A stretch of 64,000 bases of DNA from Saccharothrix longispora (GTDB taxonomy: Bacteria; Actinomycetota; Actinomycetes; Mycobacteriales; Pseudonocardiaceae), in the NCBI RefSeq assembly GCF_030852425.1, contig NZ_NSDM01000003.1, forward strand, positions 62,001 to 126,000, written 5' to 3'. The translations under genes and the position numbers were made by a program. Below the pieces are notes generated by a model, which was given only the letters and a program-made list of their open reading frames with translations, was not told where the DNA came from and made no database searches. Of this stretch, positions 1-8,361 are shown one piece after another (position 1 is the first letter of the stretch; each line of letters begins with the position of its first letter).

Positions 1-1
1 G

Positions 2-934
2 CCGGACCACACCCGGTTGCGGCGGATGCTCACCGGGGCCTTCACCGTCAAGCGCATGAAGCAGCTCGAAGAGCGCGTCGTCGAGGTCGTCGAACGGCAG
101 CTGGACGAGCTGGCCCGCCTCACGCCGCCGGTCGACCTGGTGAAGGAGTTCGCGCTGCCCGTGCCCTCGCTGGTGATCTGCGAGCTGCTCGGCGTGCCCT
201 ACGCGGACCGGGCGGGCTTCCAGGGCGATTCCGCCACGTTCCTGGAGAGGGACGTGACGCTGGAGGAGAAGATGGCCGCGTACGGCAGCCTGACCTCCTA
301 CCTGGCCGAACTGGTCACGCGCAAGCGCGCCGCGCCCGACGACGACCTCCTGTCCGACGTGGCCCGCAACGCCGACGTCACCGTCGAGGAGCTGACCGGC
401 ATCGCCTTCCTGCTGCTGCTCGCGGGTCACGAGACCACCGCGAACATGCTGGCGCTGGGCACGTTCGCGCTCCTGGAGCACCCCGGGCAGCTCGCCGCGG
501 TGCGCGCCGACGCCGCCCTGCTGCCCGACGCCGTCGAGGAGCTGACGCGCTACCTGTCCATCGCCGACGTCTTCTACCGCTACGCCACCGAGGACGTCGA
601 GCTGGGCGGCGAGACGATCACCGCCGGGTCGACCGTCGTCGTCTCGCTGCTGGCCGCCAACCGCGACCCCGAGCGGTTCGAGGACCCCGACAGGCTGGAC
701 GTCCGCCGCAAGGCCCGCGGTCACCTGGCGTTCGGCCACGGCGTCCACCAGTGCCTGGGCCAGCAGCTCGCCCGCGTCGAGATGCGCGTCGGGTTCGAGG
801 CGCTGCTGCGCCGGTTCCCCGACCTCGCGCTCGCCGTCCCGGCCGGCGAGGTGAGGCTCAAGAGCGACATGAACATCTACGGCGTCCACGAGCTGCCGGT
901 CACCTGGTCGGACGCGCGGGAGGTGTCGGCGTGA
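2..934 (+). CDS. Cytochrome P450 (5' end outside window)
   Basis: Heme monooxygenase, probably for tailoring or catabolic hydroxylation; substrate unknown. The reading frame is open to the left edge, and the first visible residues (PDHTRLRRMLTGAFT) match the internal P450 segment just before helix C, so roughly the first 90 residues are missing. Visible landmarks are the I-helix AGHETT (oxygen activation), the ExxR-type helix K motif EELTR, and the heme-binding loop FGHGVHQCLG with the cysteine thiolate ligand. The product is soluble, as usual for bacterial P450s, and needs a ferredoxin and reductase that are not in this window. Its stop codon overlaps the GTG of the following ABC ATPase, so P450 and exporter are very likely co-transcribed. 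That hints at a compound that is made or modified and then exported (inference). Confidence 0.95.
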   Translation, partial: PDHTRLRRMLTGAFTVKRMKQLEERVVEVVERQLDELARLTPPVDLVKEFALPVPSLVICELLGVPYADRAGFQGDSATFLERDVTLEEKMAAYGSLTSYLAELVTRKRAAPDDDLLSDVARNADVTVEELTGIAFLLLLAGHETTANMLALGTFALLEHPGQLAAVRADAALLPDAVEELTRYLSIADVFYRYATEDVELGGETITAGSTVVVSLLAANRDPERFEDPDRLDVRRKARGHLAFGHGVHQCLGQQLARVEMRVGFEALLRRFPDLALAVPAGEVRLKSDMNIYGVHELPVTWSDAREVSA

Positions 935-1896
935 CGAACTCGGCGATCCTGGCTTCCGGGTTGCGGAAGTCCTACGGGGACGAGGTGGTGCTCGACGGCA
1001 TCGACCTGGACGTCCGCGAGGGCACGGTGTTCTCCCTGCTCGGCCCGAACGGGGCGGGCAAGACGACGGCGGTGAACGTGCTGACCACGTTGTCGACCGC
1101 CGACGCCGGGACGGTGCGCGTCGCCGGGCACGACATCGCGACGGAGACCAAGGCGGTGCGCGCGGCGATCGGGGTCACCGGCCAGTCCGCGTCCGTGGAC
1201 GAACTGCTGACCGGCCGGGAGAACCTCCGGCTGATGGCGGACCTGCACCACCTGCCGCGCGGCGAGGGCGGGCGGGTCGTGGAGCACCTGCTCCGGCGGT
1301 TCGACCTGGAGGAGTCGGCGGGCAGGTCGGCCTCGACCTACTCCGGCGGCATGCGCCGCAAGCTGGACCTGGCGATGACGCTGGTCGGCAGGCCCCGGAT
1401 CATCTTCCTGGACGAGCCGACGACGGGCCTGGACCCGCGCAGCCGACGGACGATGTGGGGCATCGTCCGCGAGCTGGTGGCCGAGGGCACGACCGTCTTC
1501 CTCACCACCCAGTACCTGGAGGAGGCCGACCAGCTCGCCGACCGGGTCGCCGTGCTCGACCAGGGCGGACTGGTCGCCCAGGGAACCCCCGAGGAGCTGA
1601 AGCGGCAGGTCCCCGGCGGTCACGTACGGCTCCGGTTCGCCGACGCCGGGCGGCTGGGCGCGGCGGCGCGGGCCGTCGCCGGTTCCGCCCCCGACGAGGA
1701 CGGCCTGGTCCTGCGGGTGCCCAGCGACGGCCGGGCGAGGTCGTTGCGGGTCCTGCTGGACCGGCTCGACGAGCACGCGATCGACGTCGAGGAGCTCACC
1801 GTGCACATGCCGGACCTCGACGACGTCTTCCTCGCCCTCACCGGTCACCCGAGCACGGGGACCGCCCGCGTCGGGACGGAGGCCCCGGTCCGATGA
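931..1896 (+). CDS. ABC transporter ATP-binding protein, DrrA (daunorubicin resistance) type
   Basis: ATPase subunit of a two-component drug exporter, 321 aa. It has a Walker A (GPNGAGKT, about residue 38), the ABC signature YSGGMRRK, a Walker B ending in [11 protein letters not shown], and the H-loop region replaced by TTQYLEEAD, as is usual in DrrA/CcmA-like proteins. The C-terminal 90 residues (after EELKRQV) form the accessory domain seen in DrrA, including HMPDLDDVFLALTG. The GTG start is chosen because it overlaps the P450 stop and begins the conserved domain at once. Its own stop overlaps the ATG of the permease. The DrrA family exports anthracyclines and other hydrophobic drugs; the substrate here is not readable from sequence. 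Confidence 0.95.
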   Translation: MTNSAILASGLRKSYGDEVVLDGIDLDVREGTVFSLLGPNGAGKTTAVNVLTTLSTADAGTVRVAGHDIATETKAVRAAIGVTGQSASVDELLTGRENLRLMADLHHLPRGEGGRVVEHLLRRFDLEESAGRSASTYSGGMRRKLDLAMTLVGRPRIIFLDEPTTGLDPRSRRTMWGIVRELVAEGTTVFLTTQYLEEADQLADRVAVLDQGGLVAQGTPEELKRQVPGGHVRLRFADAGRLGAAARAVAGSAPDEDGLVLRVPSDGRARSLRVLLDRLDEHAIDVEELTVHMPDLDDVFLALTGHPSTGTARVGTEAPVR

Positions 1897-2636
1897 GCAC
1901 CGATTCGGCGATCATGCTGCGCCGCAACCTCAAGCACACCCTGCGGAACCCGGTCACGCTGTTCAACGCCGTCTTCCTGCCGGTGATCATGATGCTGATG
2001 TTCGTGTACGTCTTCGGCGGCGCGTTCGACGTCGGCGTCGACTACGTCGACTACGCGACGCCGGGGATGCTGATGATGACCCTCGGGTACGGCCTCGGCG
2101 CCACCGCGGTCGCGGTCAGCTCGGACATGACGAAGGGCGTCATCAACCGGTTCAAGGTCATGGACGTCTCGCGCGGCGCGGTGCTGACCGGGCACGTCGT
2201 CTCCACCGTGGTGCGCACCGTGCTCGCCCTGGCGGTGATCGTCGGCGTGGCCTTCCTGATGGGGTTCAGCCCGCAGGCGACGTTCCCCCACTGGCTCGCC
2301 CTGACCGGCCTGCTGGTGCTGACGAGCTTCGCGGTCGCCTGGCTGACCGTCGCCCTGGGGTTGGCCGCGAAGTCGGTGGAGTCCGCGGGGTTCGCCACCG
2401 TGCCGCTGATCATGCTGCCGTTCTTCAGCAGCGCGATCGTGCCGGCCGACAGGATGGGGCCCGGCGTCCGGGAGTTCGCGCGGTACCAGCCCTTCACGCC
2501 GATCATCGAGAGCGTGCGCGGGTTCTTCGACGGCACGCCGTCGAGCGGCCACACGATCGCCGCGGTCGCCTGGTGCGTCGGGATCTCCGTCGTCGGCTAC
2601 GCGTGGGCGCGCGCGAAGTTCACCGCGCGAGCGTGA
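1893..2636 (+). CDS. ABC-2 type permease, DrrB type
   Basis: Membrane subunit partnering the preceding ATPase, 247 aa, with about six hydrophobic segments: after LFNAVFLPVIMMLMFVYVF, around TPGMLMMTLGYGLGATAVAV, the VVRTVLALAVIVGVAFLMGF helix, LTGLLVLTSFAVAWLTVAL, VPLIMLPFFSS, and the C-terminal WCVGISVVGYAWA. The cytoplasmic N-terminus (MLRRNLKHTLRNP) is typical of DrrB/ABC2_membrane proteins. ATG overlaps the stop of the ATPase gene (ATGA), which indicates translational coupling. The last 17 bp overlap the end of the convergent SARP-type regulator gene, so the two transcripts overlap antisense at their 3' ends. Confidence 0.93.
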   Translation: MSTDSAIMLRRNLKHTLRNPVTLFNAVFLPVIMMLMFVYVFGGAFDVGVDYVDYATPGMLMMTLGYGLGATAVAVSSDMTKGVINRFKVMDVSRGAVLTGHVVSTVVRTVLALAVIVGVAFLMGFSPQATFPHWLALTGLLVLTSFAVAWLTVALGLAAKSVESAGFATVPLIMLPFFSSAIVPADRMGPGVREFARYQPFTPIIESVRGFFDGTPSSGHTIAAVAWCVGISVVGYAWARAKFTARA

Positions 2637-5600
2637 CCGCGGCCAGCTCCCGCCAGCTCGCCCGCGCGCCCTCCAGGGTCGCCTCGGTGAACCGCGCGTC
2701 ACCGAGGCGGCTCCGCGCTTCCCGCTCGATCCGGGTGGCGTCGGGGTGGCAGCGGTCCGGCCGGCCGCGCACGCCGTCGCCCGCCGCGAGCAGCCGCGCG
2801 GCCTGCTCGGGCTGTTCCCGGCGCAGCGCGAGGTCCGCGAGGCCGACGAGCACCTGCGCGATCAGGGGCGCCTGCTCCGTCCCGGCGACGGTCTCGAAGG
2901 CCGCGGCGCGGTGCGCCAGGGACTCGTCGACGTCCTCGGCGAGGTAGCCGAGCAGGTCCTGCGCCACCGCGTGGACGGAGGACCGCCCGGCCTTGTCGCC
3001 CAGCAGGGCCGTCGCGACGTCGAGCTGCCGGCGCGCCTGCCCGGCGTCGCCGCGCCAGCGCGCCAGTTCCGCCTTCGCCAGGGCCAGTTCGGCCAGCGCG
3101 TCCGGCCAGGCGACCTGCTCCGCGTACCGCTGGGCCTCCGCCATGGCCGCCGCGCCGGCCTCCTCGTCCCCCGCGAGCCAGTACAACTGGGCCTGCCGGG
3201 GCCGCATCGCCACGACGTCGTCGAAGGCGCCGACCTCGGTGACGACCGCGATCGCCTGCTCGTAGTGCTCGCACGCCGCCGCGAACTCGCCGCGCATGGC
3301 GATCCGGTTCGCCAGCTCCGTCAGGGCGAACGCGGTGCCCCACCGCTCCCCGATCGCCCGGAACTCGGCGAGCGCGGCCTCCAGGTAGGCGTCGGCGTTC
3401 TCCTCGTCCCGGCCGAGCAGGATGCGCATCTTGCCGAGTTGCAGCCGGCCGACGGCGCGCACCCAGGGGTCCTCGTGGGCGAGCAGCGGTTCGAACCCGG
3501 CCACGAACGCGTCCGGCCCGTGCAGCAGGCGCTCCAGCGGGGCGATGAACGCCAGCACCGGGTGCCCGCCGCGGTCGTCCCCGCTGAACCGGTGCGCCTC
3601 CCTGATCCACTCCTCCGCCTGGTACTGGTCGTTGCGCCCGGCGGTCATGAACATCGCCAGGAACCCGTACGCCCGCGCCCGGACCTCGTCGGTCGCCTCG
3701 CCGGGCGTCCCGGTCGCCGCGACGAGCAGCTCGTGGGCCTCGGCCTTGTGCCCGCCGAGCCACCAGTACCAGCTCGCGGCGGCGGCGAGCCGCATCGCCC
3801 CCTGCGCCTCGCCGGCCGCGAGCGCACCGCGCATCGCCGCCGCGATGTTGTCGTGCTCGGCCTCCAGCACGGCGAGCCACTCCACCTGCTCGGCGCGGCG
3901 GAGGTGCGGCTCGGCGGTCTCGACGAGTTCGGTGAAGTGCGCGAGGTGCGCGTGGCGGGCCGAGTCCGACTCCCCCGCCTCCGCGAGCCGGTCCCCGGCG
4001 TACTCCTTGACGGTGCCGAGCATCCGGTAGCGCGGCGCCCGGTCGCCCGCGGTGACCACGAGCGACTTCTCGGTCAACGCGGTCAGCAGTTCGAGCACCT
4101 CCCCCGGCTCGACCCCGTCGCCCGAGCAGACCCGTTCGGCCGCCTCCAGGTTCGCGCCGCCGGCGAACACCGAGAGCCTGCGCAGGACCACCCGTTCGGC
4201 GTCGGTGAGCAGCTCCCAGCTCCAGTCGATCACCGCGCGCAGCGTCCGGTGCCTCGGCAACGCGGTGCGGCTGCCGCCGGTCAGCAGGCGGAACCGGTCG
4301 TCGAGCCGGTCGGCGAGCTGGTCCAGCGACATGGTGCGCAGCCTGGCGGCGGCGAGTTCGATGGCCAGCGGCATCCCGTCCAGCGCCCGGCAGACGCGCG
4401 CCATGGTCGACGACGTGCGGGCGTCGACCGCGAGGTCCTTGCGCACCGCGCCGGCCCGGTCGCGCAGCAGCAGGACGGCCGGGGACGACTCGACCGCGCC
4501 CGGGTCGGCGTCCTCGTCGGGCAGGGCGAGCGGCGCGACCTGCCACAGCGCCTCGCCGGTGATGCCGAGCGGTTCCCGGCTCGTGGCGAGGACGCGCAGC
4601 CGCCGGCACTCCCCCAGCACCCGGTGGGCGAACTCCGCCGCCGAGTCGATCACGTGCTCGCAGTTGTCGAGGACCAGCAGCACCTCGCGGTCGCGGATGG
4701 CGGCGACCACCCGTTCCACCGGCTCCGCGTCCGGCGGTCCGCCGAGGAGCGCGTCACGCAGGCCGAGGGCGGCGAGCGTCGCGTGCGCCACCTCGCCGCC
4801 CGCGCCGAGGGGGGCGAGTTCGACCAGCCAGGCGCCGTCGGGCAGGTCGCCGAGCAGCGTGCGCACCGTTTCCGCGGCCAGCCTGGTCTTCCCCGAGCCG
4901 CCCGGTCCGATGAGGGTGGTGAGCCGGTGCCCGGTGACGAGTCCGCGGACGGCGGCGACGTCGTCGTCCTTGCCGACGAAGCTGGTCAGCTCGGCGCGCA
5001 GGTTGGTCCTGCGGTCCTCCTCGGGCCGTCCCAGCTCGCCGCGCAGCAGGGCGACGTGCAGCGCGGACAGCTCCGGCGAGGGGTCCGCGCCCAGCGAGTC
5101 GGCGAGGGCCTCCCGCGCGCGCTGGTACGCGGCCAGCGCCTCGTTGCCCCGACCGGCCGCGCCGAGGGCGCGCATGAGCGCGGCGACGAGCCGTTCCCGG
5201 GCCGGGTGGGCGGCCACCAGGTCGGTCAGCTCGGCGACCGGTTCCGCGCCCCCGCCGAGGGTGATCTCGGCTTCGAACCGGTCCTCCAGCGCGGTCAGGC
5301 GCAGCGCTTCGAGCCGGGTGACCGCCGCGTCGAACGCCTCGCTGTCCCGGAGTCCGACGTCCTGCGCGGCCGCGCCGCGCCAGGTGTCGAGGGCTTCCCG
5401 GAGCAGCTTCGCCCGGTGCCCGCCCTCGACGCCGCGCGCCCGGCCGACGAGGCGCTCGAACCGGACGGCGTCGACGGAGTCGGGTTCCACCAGCAGTCGG
5501 TAACCGCCGGCCTGCCCGTCGACCACGCCGCCCGGGAGGGCCCGGCGGAGCCGGGAGGCGAGGCGCTGCAAGGCGTTCGCCGCGTCGGTCGGCGGGTGCT

Positions 5601-5757
5601 CGCCCCAGATCCAGTCGATCAGCGCCGCCTTCCGGACCACCCGGCCGGGGTCGAGCGCGAGGGCCATCAGGAGCGCCCGCAACCGGGCACCCGGCACGTC
5701 CACCGGGGTGCCGTCGTCCGCGTGGACCTCGAACGGTCCCAGCACCCCGATGCGCAT
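2620..5757 (-). CDS. SARP-type transcriptional activator with BTAD and NB-ARC/TPR domains (AfsR-like)
   Basis: Large pathway-type activator, 1045 aa. The N-terminal 90 residues form a winged-helix DNA-binding domain (begins RIGVLGPFEV), followed by the bacterial transcriptional activation domain to about residue 245 (AYQRAREALADSLGADPSPEL). An NTPase module starts with the linker ELTSFVGK, has Walker A LIGPGGSGKT near residue 285 and Walker B VLLVLDNCEHV. The rest is alpha-helical and TPR-like. The ATG at 5757 is used because the family N-terminus starts there; upstream residues in frame are not conserved. Such proteins often control secondary-metabolite clusters, so the adjacent P450/exporter operon is a plausible target, but no operator is visible. 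The gene is convergent with, and overlaps by 17 bp, the DrrB-type gene. Confidence 0.92.
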   Translation of the reverse strand: MRIGVLGPFEVHADDGTPVDVPGARLRALLMALALDPGRVVRKAALIDWIWGEHPPTDAANALQRLASRLRRALPGGVVDGQAGGYRLLVEPDSVDAVRFERLVGRARGVEGGHRAKLLREALDTWRGAAAQDVGLRDSEAFDAAVTRLEALRLTALEDRFEAEITLGGGAEPVAELTDLVAAHPARERLVAALMRALGAAGRGNEALAAYQRAREALADSLGADPSPELSALHVALLRGELGRPEEDRRTNLRAELTSFVGKDDDVAAVRGLVTGHRLTTLIGPGGSGKTRLAAETVRTLLGDLPDGAWLVELAPLGAGGEVAHATLAALGLRDALLGGPPDAEPVERVVAAIRDREVLLVLDNCEHVIDSAAEFAHRVLGECRRLRVLATSREPLGITGEALWQVAPLALPDEDADPGAVESSPAVLLLRDRAGAVRKDLAVDARTSSTMARVCRALDGMPLAIELAAARLRTMSLDQLADRLDDRFRLLTGGSRTALPRHRTLRAVIDWSWELLTDAERVVLRRLSVFAGGANLEAAERVCSGDGVEPGEVLELLTALTEKSLVVTAGDRAPRYRMLGTVKEYAGDRLAEAGESDSARHAHLAHFTELVETAEPHLRRAEQVEWLAVLEAEHDNIAAAMRGALAAGEAQGAMRLAAAASWYWWLGGHKAEAHELLVAATGTPGEATDEVRARAYGFLAMFMTAGRNDQYQAEEWIREAHRFSGDDRGGHPVLAFIAPLERLLHGPDAFVAGFEPLLAHEDPWVRAVGRLQLGKMRILLGRDEENADAYLEAALAEFRAIGERWGTAFALTELANRIAMRGEFAAACEHYEQAIAVVTEVGAFDDVVAMRPRQAQLYWLAGDEEAGAAAMAEAQRYAEQVAWPDALAELALAKAELARWRGDAGQARRQLDVATALLGDKAGRSSVHAVAQDLLGYLAEDVDESLAHRAAAFETVAGTEQAPLIAQVLVGLADLALRREQPEQAARLLAAGDGVRGRPDRCHPDATRIEREARSRLGDARFTEATLEGARASWRELAAVTLAR

Positions 5758-5845
5758 CGGCCCATGATGCCGCAGCCGTCGGACAGGCCGCCAACCAGTG
5801 CCGAAAGGGGAACGGCGCCCCGGGTCGGGCACCGCGCCCAGCCCG

Positions 5846-6322
5846 CTAGGCGCCCGCGGAACCTGCTTCGAGGTACGCGGCGAGGTTCGCCAACGACGAC
5901 GCCAGCCCGGCCGCGTGGTCCTCGGCGGAGATGCCGTCGGGCACGTCGTCGGCCCGGATCTCCACCCGCGTGCCGGCGCCCGCGGGGGTGACCTCCCAGG
6001 TCATGGTCATCGTGCCGGCGTAGGCGGGGTCGGCGGACTCGAACTCGACCGCCTGCACCACGCGCACGCCGGGGACGACGTCGACGAACCGCGCCTCGAC
6101 GACGTCGGAGTCGGCAGTGGCCTTGCCGGGCGCCGCCGAGGCGTCCGCGTAGGTCAGGACCAGCCGGTAGGAACCTCCGGGACGCGCGTCGAACCGGTCG
6201 AACCTGCCGGTCATCCCCTCGGGCGGCAGCCAGGTTTCGAGCGCGGCCGGGTCGACGAGGGCGGCGTACACCCGTCCCGGCGGGGCGGCGATGACGCGGG
6301 AACCCGTGTCGGTCCGTGGCAT
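5846..6322 (-). CDS. SRPBCC / AHSA1-family protein
   Basis: Small soluble protein of 158 aa with the START-like fold, a helix-grip cavity for hydrophobic ligands. Typical features are the opening RVIAAPPGRVYAALVDPAAL, the WLPPEGMTG loop, the central strand PGGSYRLVLTY, and the closing long helix SLANLAAYLEAG. Homologues are usually annotated as activators of HSP90 ATPase-like or polyketide cyclase-like proteins, but a specific function cannot be assigned. The product is cytoplasmic with no signal sequence. The gene stands alone between the SARP gene (same strand, 88 bp downstream) and the WGR-propeller gene. Confidence 0.85.
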   Translation of the reverse strand: MPRTDTGSRVIAAPPGRVYAALVDPAALETWLPPEGMTGRFDRFDARPGGSYRLVLTYADASAAPGKATADSDVVEARFVDVVPGVRVVQAVEFESADPAYAGTMTMTWEVTPAGAGTRVEIRADDVPDGISAEDHAAGLASSLANLAAYLEAGSAGA

Positions 6323-6408
6323 GGCGCGATCCTAGGCGGTCGGTACCGCGCGGCGCCGGGATTTCGCCCCGGTGGGGGCGGTGGGCGCGACCCGGCGGAC
6401 CGGCGGTG

Positions 6409-7833
6409 TCAGCGGAGGCGCTTGATCTCGCCCCTCGTGCGGTAGAACGAGCCGCCGGCCGAGGTGAGGACCTCCGACACCAGGTAGCGGGCGCCGGGCA
6501 CCCTGATGTTCTTCGGGAACTGCACGCCCCACGTGCGGTCGTAGCCGTCCGAGACCACGCGCACCCTGACCCGGCCGCCCTCCCGCACGCACTCGACCAC
6601 CACGCCGTCGCCCGGCGCCGCGTGCGTGACGACCTCCACCTCGGCGGTCGCCTCCACGCGGTCGATGCTGCCCGCCTTGATGTCCTGGCGGGGCGGGAGC
6701 TGCCCCTGCTCGGCCGCGTGCACGGCGGCCGGGCTCGCGTCCAGGCAGGCCAGCGAACCGTCCGTCGTCACCAGGTAGAGCCGTTCGTCGCGGTACTGCA
6801 TGGAGAACGCCGAGCCGCACCCGGTGGCCAGCTTCCACAGCCTCGTGCCGTCGGCGGCGAAGCAGTACACGGAGGACTGGTTGTCGCCGGCGAAGACGAA
6901 CTCGCCGCCGGGCGAGGTGGCGCAGGAGAACACGGGCGCGTCACAGCGGTAGACGGCCGTCTCGCGGCCGTCCGACTTGGCGAACCTGTGCACCCGGCCC
7001 CGACTGGTGCCCGCGAAGACCTCGGTGCGCTCCTGCCAGCCGAACAGCACCTCGCCGACCGTGTCGGCGTGCCACGCCCGGTGCCCCCTGCCGGTGTAGT
7101 GGGTGACGCCCCGGGAGTGGCCGTGGAAGACGCCTTCCGGCGCGCAGCGGACCATCCAGGCGCTGTCGCCGGTGGCGGGGCACGACCACTGGAACTCGTC
7201 CTCGTGGTCCACCACCGTCACCCGGCCCTGCCGGTCGGACACGCCGAGCACGCCGTCGTGGATGTCGAGCCAGTAGATGTCGACGTCGTCCGCGATCTCG
7301 TAGGCGACCCGGGGCACCTTGGCGCCGAGGTCGTACACCTGGCCGTCGTCGCACCCGGCGTAGATCCAGAAGTCGTCGGCCACGATGCACTTGACGGCGT
7401 CCGGCAGCCCGAACCTGCCGGTGACGCGGCCGTCGTGGGTGAGGGTGTAGACGTCGCCCTTCTCGTTGCCGACCCAGGCGTGGTCCTCGCCGATGAAGAT
7501 GCCGAACGCGGGGGCGCCGGACGCGAACCGCCACAGCACCGGGGCCTGGTGGGCCGTCGAGCGGGTGCTCACGATCTGCCGCCGGCTCACCGCCCGGCGC
7601 CCGCGCGCGCCCTTGACGGCGGGGGCGTAGCCCTTGCGCACCTTCTCGCCGATCTTCTTCTCGGCCGCCTTCAACGCCTTGGCGTGGTCGGCGAACGTCG
7701 CGCTCCGGACCTGTCCCTGCTCCCCGATGCGCCCGTAGGTGATGGTGACCTCGGTGTCGTCGACCCGCACCTCGTAGAACTTGTGCGCGCCACCGCCCGT
7801 CTCGGACAGTTCCAGGTACGTCGTCGCAGACAT
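6409..7833 (-). CDS. WGR domain protein with C-terminal beta-propeller
   Basis: Protein of 474 aa. Residues 1-55 form a WGR domain: YLELSETGGGAHKFYEVRV, then the signature region TITYGRIGEQGQ, and the helix FADHAKALKAAEKKIGEKVRKGY. From about residue 95 there are at least six propeller-like blades with hydrophobic-strand and turn patterns such as HAWVGNEKGDVYTLTHDGRV, FAGTSRGRVHRFAKS and VFAGDNQSSVYCFAADG. WGR domains bind nucleic-acid ends in PARPs and occur in MolR-type proteins; the propeller would be a protein-interaction platform. The ATG at 7833 follows GAGGGGGCC about 8 nt upstream and starts right at the WGR domain. No neighbour suggests a pathway; the role is unknown. Confidence 0.85.
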   Translation of the reverse strand: MSATTYLELSETGGGAHKFYEVRVDDTEVTITYGRIGEQGQVRSATFADHAKALKAAEKKIGEKVRKGYAPAVKGARGRRAVSRRQIVSTRSTAHQAPVLWRFASGAPAFGIFIGEDHAWVGNEKGDVYTLTHDGRVTGRFGLPDAVKCIVADDFWIYAGCDDGQVYDLGAKVPRVAYEIADDVDIYWLDIHDGVLGVSDRQGRVTVVDHEDEFQWSCPATGDSAWMVRCAPEGVFHGHSRGVTHYTGRGHRAWHADTVGEVLFGWQERTEVFAGTSRGRVHRFAKSDGRETAVYRCDAPVFSCATSPGGEFVFAGDNQSSVYCFAADGTRLWKLATGCGSAFSMQYRDERLYLVTTDGSLACLDASPAAVHAAEQGQLPPRQDIKAGSIDRVEATAEVEVVTHAAPGDGVVVECVREGGRVRVRVVSDGYDRTWGVQFPKNIRVPGARYLVSEVLTSAGGSFYRTRGEIKRLR

Positions 7834-7965
7834 GGGTCCGGCCCCCTCTTCGCGTGATCTTGGCGGCACGCTACCGGGGGGCACCGACAATCCCGGTCGG
7901 CACGCGGACGCGGCGAGGGGGCCCTGGGCGTCGATCCGCCCGGGGCCCCTCGACAGCCGCCGCGA

Positions 7966-8139
7966 TCAGCTCTTGAACACGTCCTTGACCTTCTCGCCGG
8001 CCTGCTTCAGGTTGCCCTTGACCTGGTCGCCCTTGCCCTCGGCCTCCAGGTCGGGGTCGTCGGTGGCCTCGCCGAGCGCTTCCTTGCCCTTGCCCTTGAG
8101 CTCGTCTGCCTTCGCTTCGAACTTGTCGTCTGCACCCAT
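7966..8139 (-). CDS. CsbD-family small stress protein
   Basis: 57-aa, highly charged, Lys/Glu/Asp-rich protein matching the CsbD family: FEAKADELKGKGKEALGEAT, then D-P-D-L-x-A-E-G-K-G-D-Q-V-K-G and a final amphipathic helix. Family members are general-stress, sigma-factor-dependent proteins of unknown molecular function. The ATG at 8139 begins the family domain. This frame has no stop codon upstream and is continuous with the MerR/TipAS frame, so an automatic gene caller may report one 398-aa fusion. The roughly 75 residues in between are Arg/Pro-rich and look non-coding, so I treat this as a separate gene. Confidence 0.8.
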   Translation of the reverse strand: MGADDKFEAKADELKGKGKEALGEATDDPDLEAEGKGDQVKGNLKQAGEKVKDVFKS

Positions 8140-8361
8140 GGTGGGGACATACCCCCCTCGGCCGGGGTGAAACCGGTCGACGGGCGTGAGAGCCGTCCCG
8201 TCGCCCTGGGTGATCGACGGCGGGCGCGGTTCACGGCGTCCCGGGCCTCGGGGTTGTCGGAGGGGGACGTCGTGGGCGCCGGGAACTGCTCGCGGAGCGC
8301 GACCACGTGCCGGTGGCGTTGGACGGTCCGGTCGCCGGGGAGGTCCCGGACGTGCGCCCTG

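Noticed and set aside
2746-5991. 1081-codon plus-strand open frame
   Set aside because: It is antisense to the SARP/NB-ARC gene, Arg/Pro/Gly-rich and without domain motifs; a GC-rich shadow frame.
8007-8306. Independent gene in the gap between MerR and CsbD
   Set aside because: The frame has a readable stretch (QFPAPTTSPSDNPEARDAVN) but overlaps the CsbD gene out of frame and matches no family; it may only reflect a frameshift near the MerR end.
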